Assembly (NCBI GenBank): GCA_902543535.1
Contig: CACBYG010000005.1
Span: forward strand, 41,012 to 105,011
DNA from: an uncultured Pelagibacteraceae bacterium
Lineage (GTDB): Bacteria > Pseudomonadota > Alphaproteobacteria > Pelagibacterales > Pelagibacteraceae
DNA: 64,000 nucleotides
Reading direction: 5' to 3'
Positions 40,221 through 50,091 of this stretch are shown one piece after another. Position 1 is the stretch's first letter; each line of letters begins with the position of its first letter. The position numbers and the translations under genes were made by a program. Under the pieces are notes generated by a model. The model had not been told where the DNA came from. It made no database searches and worked only from the letters and a program-made list of their open reading frames with translations.

Positions 40221-40764
40221 ATTTTCTAATTTTTATAATTTTCTTAACTAATAATGCCAAAATGGCAATTTTGAATATTTCAGCCAACAAAAAAGGTTTA
40301 GCTCCTAAAGCTAAAATAGGCTTATCCCATCCGATTAATGTCCCTAACCACAATAATCCTAAAATATATATTGTTGAAGTTGCAAGTATTAGTTTACCCA
40401 AAACAACAAAAAAACCATCCTCAAATTTAATCATAGATGAAAAATAACATGCCGTTAAGAATCCAATTAAATATCCCATAGTTGGACCAGTGAAATATAA
40501 AAGTCCGACACCTTTTTCTGGAGAATTTGAAAAAACTGGTAATCCCGCAATTCCTTCAATTAAATACAATCCGATTGTAGCTAATCCAATTTTATAACCT
40601 AAGCTAATTCCTAAAAATAAGACTACAAAAGTTTGCATAGTCATAGGGACTGGGTAAAAAGGAATTTTTATTTTTGCAGAAATAGTTAAAGCTATTGAAC
40701 CAAGCACTATAGATAACAAAGATTTAATTATTTTAGTTTGTGTAAGATTTTTTGTTAATTCCAT
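40213..40764 (-). CDS. bioY: Biotin transporter BioY (ECF S component)
   Basis: Substrate-binding membrane protein for biotin. 183 residues with about six hydrophobic segments and BioY signatures: PFYPVPMTMQTFVVLFLG near 31-48, GLATIGLYLIEGIAGLPVF, GPTMGYLIGF. No BioM/BioN energising subunits are next to it, so it acts alone or with shared ECF modules. It suggests dependence on external biotin. It is divergent from polA across 98 bases containing a perfect inverted repeat. Confidence 0.92.
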   Translation of the reverse strand: MELTKNLTQTKIIKSLLSIVLGSIALTISAKIKIPFYPVPMTMQTFVVLFLGISLGYKIGLATIGLYLIEGIAGLPVFSNSPEKGVGLLYFTGPTMGYLIGFLTACYFSSMIKFEDGFFVVLGKLILATSTIYILGLLWLGTLIGWDKPILALGAKPFLLAEIFKIAILALLVKKIIKIRKFI

Positions 40765-40787
40765 TAAATGAATAATACTATTAATTG

Positions 40788-40821
40788 TTAATATAATCTA
40801 GTGATTAGTAGATTATATTAA
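40788..40821. repeat. Perfect 13-bp inverted repeat between bioY and polA
   Basis: TTAATATAATCTA (40788-40800) and TAGATTATATTAA (40809-40821) are exact reverse complements separated by GTGATTAG. Each arm contains a consensus -10 hexamer TATAAT (plus 40792-40797; minus 40817-40812), pointing toward polA and bioY respectively. The genes diverge, so this is not a terminator. It may be an operator or overlapping divergent promoters; no matching factor is recognised, and it lacks the TTATAGATAA-type BioR box. Confidence 0.7.
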
Positions 40822-40862
40822 AGTTTAGACTATATTAAGTATAAAACATTTAATAAAATCTA

Positions 40863-43637
40863 ATGAGTAAAATACTAAAAACTGATCATTTTTATCTTAT
40901 TGATGGTTCTGGATATATCTTTCGAGCTTATTATGCATTACCACCATTAAGTAGAAAAAGTGATGGACTGCCAACAGGGGCAGTTAGTGGTTTTTGCAGC
41001 ATGCTTTTTAAACTTTTAGAGGACTCAAAATCAAATCAAAATTTGCAGAAACCAACTCATTTTGCAGTCATTTTTGATTCTGCCAGGAAAACATTTAGAA
41101 ATGAAATCTATAGCGAATATAAAGCAAACAGATCTGAGGCGCCTGATGACTTGGCACCTCAATTTGAATATATAAGAAAGTCTGTTTTAGCATTTAACTT
41201 ACCATCTGTAGACTTACCCAATTATGAGGCAGATGATTTGATTGCAACTTACGTTGACCAAATAATAAAAAAAGGAGCAAAGGTCACAATTGTTTCATCA
41301 GATAAAGATTTAATGCAATTATATCAAAAAAATGTCCGTATCTTTGATCCAATGAAAAATAAATTTGTAACTGAAGAAGACATCATTAATAAGTTTGGGG
41401 TTGATGCATCAAAAGTAATAGATGTCCAATCCTTAGCGGGTGATAGTAGTGATAACGTACCAGGTGTACCCGGAATAGGAGTAAAAACTGCTGCTGAACT
41501 AATTAATAAATATGGCACTCTAGAAAAATTATTGAAATCAGCTCATGAAATTAAACAAAACAAAAGACGAGAAACTCTTTTAGAAAATAAAGATAAAGCA
41601 TTAATTAGCAAAAAACTTGTGACATTAGATCATAAATCTCCAATAAAAAGAGAGTTAGATGAGTTTCAGTTAAAAAGTATAGACAAAGATAAATTATATA
41701 AATTTTTAAGAGAGATGGAATTTAATAGATTATTAAGCTCTGCTATTTCCGCATATGGAGAGCCAGACCTAACGAGCTCTGTTCCAGAAACTAAAAATAT
41801 AGAAAAGCAAAGTCCAATTAATAATAAAAATTATTATTTGATTTCTAACGCAGATGAAATAGATGAATGGGTTGAAGAGGCCGAAGAGTTAGGAGAGGTT
41901 GCTGTTGACACTGAAACAAATTCTCTAGATCCTCATCAAGCAGAGCTAGTAGGTATCTCGCTTTCTTCAAAAATAGGGAAGGCCTGTTATATTCCAATTG
42001 GTCACAAATCATCAAAATGTATCAAAAAGGAAGTTGTTATTAAAAAACTAAAAAAATTATTAGAAGATCCGAGTGTTAAAAAAATTGGTCAAAATATTAA
42101 ATTTGATTTTATTGTTTTATTTAAACACGGCATAACATTGTCTGCCATGGAAGATACAATGTTGATGTCTTATGTTTTAGATGCAGGAAAAAATAGACAT
42201 AATATGGATACATTATCAGAGTTACACCTTGGACATAAAACGATTTCTTTTAAAGAAATGGTGGGAACTGGAAAAAAAGAAATCAATTTCAGTGAAGTAG
42301 AAGTTGAAAAAGCAAAAGATTATGCAGCTGAAGATGCTGACATAACTTTTAGACTTTATAAGAAATTTCTTAAAAATCTAAAATCAGAAAAACTGATTAA
42401 TATTTACGAAATTTTTGAAAAACCATTAATTAAAATTCTTGCATTTATGGAAATTGAAGGCGTAGAAATTGATAGTAAGTTTTTAATATCTCTTTCTAAA
42501 AAATTCGAAAAAAAAATTCTAACATTGGAAAAAGAAATATTTAAAATTTCAAAAAAAGAGTTTAACATTGGGTCACCCAAACAACTAGGTGAAATCATTT
42601 ACAATGATCTTAAAATAGCAGGTTTAAAAAAAACAAAAAAAGGTGGATTTGCAACAAGTGCTTCTGTTTTAGAGGATTTAGTATTTAAAGGTAACAAATT
42701 TCCTAAATTAATCTTGGACTGGAGACAGTTATCAAAGTTAAAAAATACTTACTCAGACGCATTACCTGAACATGTTAATCCAACAACAAAAAGAGTGCAT
42801 ACTTCATTTTTATTAGCAGCTACCACAACAGGAAGACTAGCTTCAAGTGACCCCAATCTACAAAATATTCCAATTAAATCAGATGAAGGAAAAGATATAA
42901 GAAAAGCATTTAAAGCTAAAAAAGATCATTTATTAATTTCTGCGGATTACAATCAAATTGAAATGAGAATTCTTGCTGATTTAGCTGATGTGAAAGAATT
43001 AAAAAAGGCATTTAAAAATGAAGAGGATATTCATTCATTAACAGCCAGCCAAATATTTAATATTGATATTAAAAAAGTAAATCAAGACCACAGAAGGAAA
43101 GCTAAAGCTATCAATTTTGGAATAATTTATGGAATTTCCCAATATGGTTTAGCAAAGCAAATTAATGTATCCAATTACGAAGCTGAAGAATTTCTAAATG
43201 CATACTTTGGAAAATTTCCAGAAATTAAAGTCTATATGGAAAACACTATTAAATTTTGTAGAAAAAGTGGTTATGTAAATAATATTTTTGGAAGAAGATC
43301 ATACTTTAATGGGATAAACGATAAAAATTTCAATGTGAGAAATTTTCAAGAGCGTGCCGCAATTAATGCTCCAATACAAGGATCGGCCTCAGAGATAATG
43401 AGACTAGCCATGATAAGATTAAATAAAAAAATGTCTGAGGATAAAATTACAAAACCAAAAATGCTTCTTCAAATTCACGATGAATTAATCTTTGAAGTTC
43501 CAAAAAAAGATGAAAAGTTGATGATCAAAATAATTAAAAATGAGATGACAAGTGTAGCTCAAAGTGACTTTCACTCGTTTTCTACACCTTTAACAGTTGA
43601 CGTTAATGTAGGTGATAATTGGGGAATGCTTCATTAA
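40863..43637 (+). CDS. polA: DNA polymerase I
   Basis: Gap-filling and Okazaki-fragment polymerase. Three domains: 5'-nuclease (about 1-295; YIFRAYYALPPL, VPGVPGIGVKTA), 3'-5' exonuclease (about 325-510) with intact acidic motif VDTETN, and family A polymerase (about 520-924) with motif A ADYNQIEMR, motif B RRKAKAINFGIIYG, motif C IHDELIFEV. 924 residues, full length. An intact proofreading site is seen, unlike several taxa that lost it. Confidence 0.96.
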   Translation: MSKILKTDHFYLIDGSGYIFRAYYALPPLSRKSDGLPTGAVSGFCSMLFKLLEDSKSNQNLQKPTHFAVIFDSARKTFRNEIYSEYKANRSEAPDDLAPQFEYIRKSVLAFNLPSVDLPNYEADDLIATYVDQIIKKGAKVTIVSSDKDLMQLYQKNVRIFDPMKNKFVTEEDIINKFGVDASKVIDVQSLAGDSSDNVPGVPGIGVKTAAELINKYGTLEKLLKSAHEIKQNKRRETLLENKDKALISKKLVTLDHKSPIKRELDEFQLKSIDKDKLYKFLREMEFNRLLSSAISAYGEPDLTSSVPETKNIEKQSPINNKNYYLISNADEIDEWVEEAEELGEVAVDTETNSLDPHQAELVGISLSSKIGKACYIPIGHKSSKCIKKEVVIKKLKKLLEDPSVKKIGQNIKFDFIVLFKHGITLSAMEDTMLMSYVLDAGKNRHNMDTLSELHLGHKTISFKEMVGTGKKEINFSEVEVEKAKDYAAEDADITFRLYKKFLKNLKSEKLINIYEIFEKPLIKILAFMEIEGVEIDSKFLISLSKKFEKKILTLEKEIFKISKKEFNIGSPKQLGEIIYNDLKIAGLKKTKKGGFATSASVLEDLVFKGNKFPKLILDWRQLSKLKNTYSDALPEHVNPTTKRVHTSFLLAATTTGRLASSDPNLQNIPIKSDEGKDIRKAFKAKKDHLLISADYNQIEMRILADLADVKELKKAFKNEEDIHSLTASQIFNIDIKKVNQDHRRKAKAINFGIIYGISQYGLAKQINVSNYEAEEFLNAYFGKFPEIKVYMENTIKFCRKSGYVNNIFGRRSYFNGINDKNFNVRNFQERAAINAPIQGSASEIMRLAMIRLNKKMSEDKITKPKMLLQIHDELIFEVPKKDEKLMIKIIKNEMTSVAQSDFHSFSTPLTVDVNVGDNWGMLH

Positions 43638-43688
43638 TTTAATACCATTGCCCAAATTAGGACAATTTAGTATTTTTAAAATGAATAT

Positions 43689-44396
43689 ATGCAGAAACAG
43701 ACTATAGCTTTAATCGATGATGATAGAAACATACTCACAAGCTTAAGTATTGCTTTAGAGAAAGAAGGGTTCAAAGTACAAACCTACATAGATGGAGAGA
43801 GTGCGCTAATTGGACTAACAAGAATGCCACCTGATCTTGCAGTTATTGATATTAAAATGCCAAAGATGGATGGAGAGGAATTACTAAAAAAACTTAGAAA
43901 AAAAACATCCTTACCAGTAATTTTTTTAACATCTAAAGATGATGAAATTGACGAGCTACTAGGCCTAAAACTGGGCGCAGATGATTTTGTAAAAAAATCT
44001 GGGGGTTTTTCTATAAAAGTTTTAATTGAAAGAATTAGAGTTCAGTTAAGAAAAAAAGACTCAAAAAATATTTTGGAGGAAAACAAAAGTTTAATTTCTC
44101 ATGGAAGATTAAAATTAGATCCCTCTCAACTTGAATGTGAATGGAATGGGAAACCATTACCAGATAAGCTGACAACAACAGAATTTTTAATTGTTAAAGA
44201 ATTGGCAAAAAGACCAGGTATAATAAAAGAAAGAGCGCAATTAATGGACATCGCTTACAGGGAAGATACAGACATAGAAGATAGAACAATTGACAGTCAT
44301 GTTAAAAGAATTCGTAAAAAATTTAAAAAGGTAGACGCCGATTTTTCAGCTATTGAAACTAGGTATGGTAGTGGATATAGATGGAATGTTAGCTGA
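43689..44396 (+). CDS. chvI: OmpR-type response regulator ChvI
   Basis: Response regulator of the ChvG-ChvI envelope/acid-stress system. Receiver with phospho-acceptor D54 (VIDIKMPKMDG) and D10-D12 acidic pocket, then a winged-helix DNA-binding domain (about 135-235) ending RTIDSHVKRIRKK and YGSGYRWNV. 235 residues. One-base overlap with chvG (TGATG). The pairing with chvG and nearby ahcY matches alphaproteobacterial gene order. Confidence 0.93.
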   Translation: MQKQTIALIDDDRNILTSLSIALEKEGFKVQTYIDGESALIGLTRMPPDLAVIDIKMPKMDGEELLKKLRKKTSLPVIFLTSKDDEIDELLGLKLGADDFVKKSGGFSIKVLIERIRVQLRKKDSKNILEENKSLISHGRLKLDPSQLECEWNGKPLPDKLTTTEFLIVKELAKRPGIIKERAQLMDIAYREDTDIEDRTIDSHVKRIRKKFKKVDADFSAIETRYGSGYRWNVS

Positions 44397-45937
44397 TGTT
44401 TAGTAAATACTTAAAAACACTTTCAATATTAAAAAAATTCCTCTTTATTAACTTTGTTATTTTTACTATTATTGGATTATTTACAATAGTTTACTTAAAC
44501 AACATTCAACCAAACTTAGTAAAAAAAAAATCTGAAAATCATATAAAAATTATTAATAATACCATCGATAATCTTTCAAGATTAAACGTAAAATTTGATG
44601 CTGACGATATAAGAAAATTTCTATTTTCAACAAGATTTATATTTCAAAATTTAGATAGAGTAATTTTTTTTGATAGTAAATTAAATCTTATTGGAGACAC
44701 GGATACCTTAGATCTTGATCCAAGATCATTCTCAACAAGAGTAGACGAGATTGAGTTTGAAAGTTTAAGCGAAGATAAAAATGATCAAAATATTGAAGAA
44801 AAAAATATTAATATAGATCAAGAAAAGCCAGTCTCTTTGAAAGATATTTTGACTGATTATTCATTATCTGAAAAATCTGGAAATCCATACACTTTCATTC
44901 AAGAAAATTACAATCAATTTAAATTAACAACTATAAAAGATGTTGAAAGAGAAGGATCAAACGTAGGTTATTTAGCAATAACAGAGATTGCTAATGATAT
45001 TAAAACTGCAACAGATGAGAGAAAAGCTTTTGTAATTAGAACCGCTATATCTGTTGGATTCGTAATTTTAATTTTCTCATTTGTATTAAGTAGATATTTT
45101 ATTAAACCAATTCAAAATTTAGTTCATTATACCAAACTTATAAAAGAAAAAAATCAGACCAAGTCAAACATTGAAAATTTAAAAAATAGAAACGATGAAT
45201 TAGGTCTTCTTTCAACTTCTCTTGAAGACATGACAAATGAGTTGCAAAAAAGAGTAACACTTGCAGAAAATTTTTCTACTGATCTTGTTCATGAAATTAG
45301 AAACCCTTTAGCATCTTTAAAAGGTGCATCAGAAATTTTACAAGATACAAGCGATAAAGACCAAAGACTGAAACTAATAAATATTCTTAGCCATGATGTC
45401 CAGCGTATTGAAAGATTAATTACAGATTACTCCCAAATGTTAAAGGATGAAGTTGCTTTGAGTAAAGAAAAAATGAACAGGATAAATATAGAACCAATTA
45501 TCCAATCCGTCGTAGATGATTATAACAATATCCATAAAGTTAAAAAAGATATTGATCTAAGATATGAAAATGATGGAAAAAAAGAATATTTTATTAAAGG
45601 TATAGAAAACAGAATTGAGCAAATAATTGCAAATTTATTAGATAATTCTATATCCTTTAGTAAAAGAGGTTCCAGCATTTTAATCAATGTTTCTGATACT
45701 TCAGAAAATAAAGTTTCAGTCAAAATACTTGATGAAGGAGAGGGGTTTAAGGAAAAGGATACCTCAAGAATATTTAAGAGATTTTATAGCAATCGACCTG
45801 ATAAGTTTGGAGAACATTCAGGACTAGGATTAAATATAGTTAAAAATCTAGTTGATTTACATGATGGAGAAATTGTAGCATCTAATCGAGTTGATACTAT
45901 TGGTGCTATGATAGAAATAAAATTTCCAACTATTTAA
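44396..45937 (+). CDS. chvG: Sensor histidine kinase ChvG
   Basis: Membrane histidine kinase partner of ChvI. Two membrane segments (about 13-35 and 213-233) bracket a periplasmic sensor domain, then HAMP (about 235-290), DHp with phospho-acceptor H299 (VHEIRNPLASL) and an ATPase domain (N box LDNSISFS, GEGF, GLGLNIV). 513 residues. In rhizobia and relatives hprK and PTS genes separate chvG from ahcY; here none remain. Confidence 0.93.
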   Translation: MFSKYLKTLSILKKFLFINFVIFTIIGLFTIVYLNNIQPNLVKKKSENHIKIINNTIDNLSRLNVKFDADDIRKFLFSTRFIFQNLDRVIFFDSKLNLIGDTDTLDLDPRSFSTRVDEIEFESLSEDKNDQNIEEKNINIDQEKPVSLKDILTDYSLSEKSGNPYTFIQENYNQFKLTTIKDVEREGSNVGYLAITEIANDIKTATDERKAFVIRTAISVGFVILIFSFVLSRYFIKPIQNLVHYTKLIKEKNQTKSNIENLKNRNDELGLLSTSLEDMTNELQKRVTLAENFSTDLVHEIRNPLASLKGASEILQDTSDKDQRLKLINILSHDVQRIERLITDYSQMLKDEVALSKEKMNRINIEPIIQSVVDDYNNIHKVKKDIDLRYENDGKKEYFIKGIENRIEQIIANLLDNSISFSKRGSSILINVSDTSENKVSVKILDEGEGFKEKDTSRIFKRFYSNRPDKFGEHSGLGLNIVKNLVDLHDGEIVASNRVDTIGAMIEIKFPTI

Positions 45938-45944
45938 TCTAATG

Positions 45945-45972
45945 TTGATAAATTAATACTTAACGTTATAAA
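45945..45972 (+). promoter_or_regulatory. Promoter of ahcY, predicted leaderless
   Basis: TTGATA (45945-45950), 16 bases, TATAAA (45967-45972), then seven bases CCTTGCA and the ATG at 45980. The usual -10 to +1 distance places transcription start at or next to the A of ATG. No Shine-Dalgarno exists, so a leaderless message is likely. Confidence 0.6.
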
Positions 45973-45979
45973 CCTTGCA

Positions 45980-47266
45980 ATGGAAGATTATAAAGTAAAA
46001 GATATTTCACTAGCTGATTTTGGAAGAAAAGAAATTTCTATTGCAGAAAGTGAAATGCCAGGATTGATGGCTTTAAGAGAAGAATATTCAAAAAAGAAAC
46101 CCCTCAAAGGTGCTAAAATAATTGGCTGTTTACATATGACAATACAAACAGCTGTACTAATTGAAACATTAGTTGATTTAGGCGCTGAAGTGAGATGGTC
46201 ATCTTGTAATATTTTTTCAACCCAAGATCATGCTGCCGCTGCTATTGCTAAAGCAGGTATTCCTGTCTATGCTTGGAAGGGTGAGACCGAAGAAGAATAC
46301 TTATGGTGTATTAAACAGACCATTGTAGGTAAATCTGATTGGAAACCAAATATGTTATTAGATGATGGTGGTGACCTAACAGCAATCATGCATAACGAAT
46401 ATAAAGAATTGATGAAAGATGTTAAAGGCGTTTCAGAGGAAACAACAACTGGAATTAAAGCGCTTAATAAAATGGAAAATGATAAATCTCTCTTAGTCCC
46501 AGCTATAAATGTAAATGACTCAGTTACTAAATCAAAATTTGATAATTTGTATGGCTGTAGAGAAAGTTTGGTTGATGGCATAAGACGAGCAACGGATATA
46601 ATGATGTCAGGTAAAATTGCAATTGTTGCTGGCTTTGGAGACGTTGGAAAAGGAAGTGCTGCATCATTGAGACAAAGTGGAGCAAGAGTATTAGTTACAG
46701 AGGCAGATCCAATTTGTGCTCTTCAAGCAGCAATGGAGGGTTACGAGGTTGTTTTAATGGAAGAGGCTATAAGTAGGGCAGATATAGTTGTAACTGCAAC
46801 AGGAAATAAAGATATAGTTACTGCAGACCACATGCGAGACATGAAAGATAGAGCAATATTATGTAACATTGGTCACTTTGATAATGAAATACAAGTTGAA
46901 GCTTTAAAAAACTATAAGTGGACTGAAGTTAAACCTCAAGTTCATGAAATAGAACTTCCTGGTGGTAAGAGAATTATTTTACTAGCAGAGGGGAGATTGG
47001 TAAATTTAGGTTGTGCAACTGGACATCCTAGTTTTGTTATGAGTGCATCTTTTACTAATCAGGTAATTGCGCAAATAGAACTTTGGCATAATCACAAAAA
47101 TTATGAAAATAAGGTTTATGTATTACCAAAGCATTTGGACGAAAAAGTTGCTACATTACACCTTAAAAAAGTAGGCGCTAAACTAACTAAACTATCTAAA
47201 GATCAAGCAGATTATATAAGTGTGAGAACAGAAGGTCCTTTTAAACCAGATGCCTACCGCTATTAA
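45980..47266 (+). CDS. ahcY: Adenosylhomocysteinase (S-adenosylhomocysteine hydrolase)
   Basis: NAD-dependent hydrolysis of S-adenosylhomocysteine to homocysteine and adenosine, closing the methyl cycle. The 428 residues include [13 protein letters not shown] near 52, the NAD-binding [14 protein letters not shown], and the C-terminal tyrosine end [11 protein letters not shown] typical of the family. tsaE starts 17 bases before its stop. It complements the SAM-regulated metX unit elsewhere in the window. Confidence 0.96.
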   Translation: MEDYKVKDISLADFGRKEISIAESEMPGLMALREEYSKKKPLKGAKIIGCLHMTIQTAVLIETLVDLGAEVRWSSCNIFSTQDHAAAAIAKAGIPVYAWKGETEEEYLWCIKQTIVGKSDWKPNMLLDDGGDLTAIMHNEYKELMKDVKGVSEETTTGIKALNKMENDKSLLVPAINVNDSVTKSKFDNLYGCRESLVDGIRRATDIMMSGKIAIVAGFGDVGKGSAASLRQSGARVLVTEADPICALQAAMEGYEVVLMEEAISRADIVVTATGNKDIVTADHMRDMKDRAILCNIGHFDNEIQVEALKNYKWTEVKPQVHEIELPGGKRIILLAEGRLVNLGCATGHPSFVMSASFTNQVIAQIELWHNHKNYENKVYVLPKHLDEKVATLHLKKVGAKLTKLSKDQADYISVRTEGPFKPDAYRY

Positions 47267-47711
47267 AGATAGCAAAATTGATATCACGTCAGAAAAGTCT
47301 ACAAGAGAATTAGCTGAAAAATTAACTTCATATTTCAAAGGTGGAGAATATGCTTTTTTGCATGGTGAGATGGGGGTAGGAAAGACAACTTTTGTAAAAT
47401 ATTTTATTAATAAATTTCAGACTGATGAGAAACTAAAACTTACAGAGGTTACTAGTCCCACTTTTACTTTACTGAATGAGTACGAAACTAATCATTATAT
47501 GATTAAACATTACGATTTGTTTAGAATAAAAAATAGTTCAGAAATTAAAGATCTTGATATTTTTGAAAAAAATAAAAAAATTATTACACTAGTCGAGTGG
47601 CCTCAATTACTCAAAAATACTAATAAATTAAAAAAAATAGATTTATTTTTTAAATACGAAAATGAACTAAAAAATAGAACAGTTCAGATAAAAGGTTTAA
47701 ATTTATTTTAA
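47250..47711 (+). CDS. tsaE: tRNA t6A biosynthesis ATPase TsaE
   Basis: ATPase partner of TsaB-TsaD in making threonylcarbamoyl-A37 of tRNA. Walker A GEMGVGKT (39-46), the TsaE motif [12 protein letters not shown], and LVEWP. 153 residues. It overlaps the 3' end of ahcY by 17 bases and is followed by amgK and murU, a conserved alphaproteobacterial order. Confidence 0.92.
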   Translation: MPTAIKDSKIDITSEKSTRELAEKLTSYFKGGEYAFLHGEMGVGKTTFVKYFINKFQTDEKLKLTEVTSPTFTLLNEYETNHYMIKHYDLFRIKNSSEIKDLDIFEKNKKIITLVEWPQLLKNTNKLKKIDLFFKYENELKNRTVQIKGLNLF

Positions 47712-47716
47712 AAAAA

Positions 47717-48661
47717 ATGCTTAATTTTAAAGAATTAAAGGAAATTAAAGGTGATGCTTCGTTTCGAAAATTTTATAGAAATAAGAATAATCATTCAATC
47801 GTGGTTTATGCTAAAAAAGAAAAGGTTAAAAATCTTTTGATATATGATGCTGTTAATAAAATTTTAAATAAAAATAAAATTTTGGCACCAAAGTTATTAA
47901 ATCAAAATTATAAAAATAATTATATAGAAGTTGAAGATTTTGGAGATAATACTTTATTCAAAGTATTGAAACACAATAAAACTAATAAAGATCTAATTTT
48001 TAGAAAAATATTAAAAACTCTGAGCAAATTACAATTAATTAAGGATAAACAGGTCAGAAATTTTAATGGTCAGAAATATAAAGTACTGGAGTACAATAAT
48101 AAAATATTATCGGACGAAGCAAAATTGTTTTCTAAATGGTATGCACCTAAAAAAATAAACAAGTTAAAGATTAGAAATTTTAAAAAAAAATATGAAAACG
48201 AGGTGAAAAATTTGCTATCAAAATTGAATTTAAATAACGATACCTTTGTTCATAGAGATTTTCACGTATCAAATATAATGTATGTAAAAAATAATATTGC
48301 AGTGATTGATAGCCAAGATGCGTTAATTGGAAATAAAGCTTACGATTTAGCTTCACTTATTGATGATGTTAGATTTAAAACATCTAATAAATTTAAAAAT
48401 AAAATTTTAAATAATTACTTTAAGAAGCTTAAAAAAAATGAAATTAATAAATTTATAAACGACTTTGAAATTTTATCTGTTCTAAGAAATTTAAAGATCA
48501 TAGGAATTTTTATGCGTTTAGCATTGAGAGATAATAAAAAAAAATACAAAAAAATGATACCTTATGCCTGGGAAATGATTAATTATAGAATGAAAAAAAA
48601 TAGGGAATTTTTTAGTTTAAAATTAATACTAAAAAGTAACTTCCCAAAATTTGTTGAATAA
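47717..48661 (+). CDS. amgK: Anomeric MurNAc/GlcNAc kinase AmgK-like phosphotransferase
   Basis: Aminoglycoside-phosphotransferase-fold kinase. The catalytic loop HRDFHVSN and metal-binding IDSQDA are intact. AmgK phosphorylates MurNAc at C1 in the recycling route that bypasses de novo UDP-MurNAc synthesis (known in Pseudomonas and Caulobacter). 314 residues. Function rests on the conserved tsaE-amgK-murU neighbourhood; the N-lobe is divergent and lysine-rich. Confidence 0.78.
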   Translation: MLNFKELKEIKGDASFRKFYRNKNNHSIVVYAKKEKVKNLLIYDAVNKILNKNKILAPKLLNQNYKNNYIEVEDFGDNTLFKVLKHNKTNKDLIFRKILKTLSKLQLIKDKQVRNFNGQKYKVLEYNNKILSDEAKLFSKWYAPKKINKLKIRNFKKKYENEVKNLLSKLNLNNDTFVHRDFHVSNIMYVKNNIAVIDSQDALIGNKAYDLASLIDDVRFKTSNKFKNKILNNYFKKLKKNEINKFINDFEILSVLRNLKIIGIFMRLALRDNKKKYKKMIPYAWEMINYRMKKNREFFSLKLILKSNFPKFVE

Positions 48662-48665
48662 AATT

Positions 48666-49355
48666 GTGAAAATAAATACTGCTTTAATTTTATGTGCTGG
48701 CCTTGGAAAACGTTTAAATCCAATCACTTTAACAAAACCTAAACCATTGCTTGAAATAAATGAAGTTACTATGCTTGAGAAAAGTATAAACTTGATCAAA
48801 GAAATGGGTATTAATAAAATTTTTATTAACACTTTCTACCTTAAAGAACATTTTTCAAATTTTATTAAAAATAACAATTTTGATTTGGATATTAGTATTG
48901 TTGAAGATGGAGGAAGTATTCTAGATACTGGAGGTGGTATATTGAATATGACCAGTCATTCTAGCGAAGATGATTTTATCGTCTTTAACCCAGATACAAT
49001 TTGGTCAAATGAATATAGAGACGAAATTATAAAAATGGAAGAAGTTTATTTTTCAAAAAAGTTAGAAAATATCCTTCTATTAGTAAATAAAAACTTAAGT
49101 TTCGATCAAAGTTTAAAAGGAGATTTTAATCTTTCAAATAATTTAATCTCAAAAAAAGATAAATTAGATTTCATTTATATTGGTTGCCAAATTTTAAATA
49201 AAAAAATTTTAATGAATCAAACTATAAGTAAATTTTCAATTTTAAATATTTGGAGCAAATTAATAGATGAAAAAAAATTATATGGGTTTGAAAGTAAAAA
49301 TAAATTTTATCATTTAACAGATTTTAAGATTTTTAATAAACTAAAAGATCTTTAG
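48666..49355 (+). CDS. murU: MurU-like N-acetylmuramate-1-phosphate uridylyltransferase
   Basis: Nucleotidyltransferase of the sugar-1-phosphate type: LILCAGLGKRLNPIT with following TKPKPLLEI, and DGGSILDTGGGI. With AmgK it would turn MurNAc-1-phosphate into UDP-MurNAc. A GTG at 48666 (four bases after amgK) is taken as start; TTG codons at 48651 and 48654 are alternatives. About 229 residues. Its 3' end overlaps the convergent gpmA by 23 bases, the longest such overlap here. Confidence 0.8.
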   Translation: MKINTALILCAGLGKRLNPITLTKPKPLLEINEVTMLEKSINLIKEMGINKIFINTFYLKEHFSNFIKNNNFDLDISIVEDGGSILDTGGGILNMTSHSSEDDFIVFNPDTIWSNEYRDEIIKMEEVYFSKKLENILLLVNKNLSFDQSLKGDFNLSNNLISKKDKLDFIYIGCQILNKKILMNQTISKFSILNIWSKLIDEKKLYGFESKNKFYHLTDFKIFNKLKDL

Positions 49356-50046
49356 CTCTTTCAGAATCAAGATATTCACAATTTATTAACTTTTTATTTT
49401 TATCAAATTTCATAAGCAAAGGATTGCCGGTTGGTATTTCTAATTTTGAAATTTCATTATTGTCTAAGTTAAAAAGATATTTACAGAGAGCCCTTATAGA
49501 ATTTCCATGTGCAGAAATTAAAATATTTTTATTTTTGAAATTAGTCTCAATCTCTTCATTATAAAATTTAATAACTCTTTCATAAGTATCTTTTAAAGAT
49601 TCAGTATCTGGAACTTTGTCAATAGGTATATCTTTATAAGTATCTATATTTAATGGATGATAAGAGCTATTTTTGTCTAGTGGATCAGGTCTTAAATCCC
49701 ACGATCTTCTAAATTGATGAACTTTATCTTCCCCAAGCTTTTGTTTCATTTCATCTTTATTTAAACCCGTAAGAGATCCATAGTGTCTTTCGTTGAGTTG
49801 CCAAGCGGTTTTAGAATTTTTATAATCATTTAATTTTCCTTGGATAATTTTCATGGTATTTTTAGCTCTTAATTGAAATGATGAATAATATATATCAATA
49901 TTAATTTGTTTCTCTTTTATGAGTTCACCAGCTTTATTTGCTTGAGCTTTTCCATTTTCATTTAAGTCAACATCTACCCATCCTGTAAATCTATTTTCAA
50001 GATTCCATGTACTTTGACCATGTCTTACAAGTATTAAATAACTCAT
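49333..50046 (-). CDS. gpmA: 2,3-bisphosphoglycerate-dependent phosphoglycerate mutase
   Basis: Interconverts 3- and 2-phosphoglycerate. Histidine-phosphatase fold with phospho-His H9 in LVRHGQSTWN, NRFTGWVDVDL, ERHYGSLTGLNKDE, and the second catalytic His in SAHGNSIRA. 237 residues, standard. It is convergent with murU and divergent from the VanZ-like gene with a very small gap. Confidence 0.94.
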   Translation of the reverse strand: MSYLILVRHGQSTWNLENRFTGWVDVDLNENGKAQANKAGELIKEKQINIDIYYSSFQLRAKNTMKIIQGKLNDYKNSKTAWQLNERHYGSLTGLNKDEMKQKLGEDKVHQFRRSWDLRPDPLDKNSSYHPLNIDTYKDIPIDKVPDTESLKDTYERVIKFYNEEIETNFKNKNILISAHGNSIRALCKYLFNLDNNEISKLEIPTGNPLLMKFDKNKKLINCEYLDSERAKDLLVY

Positions 50047-50091
50047 TTGTTTATATTTTAGGATAATTTGATAAATAAAACTATACTATTC

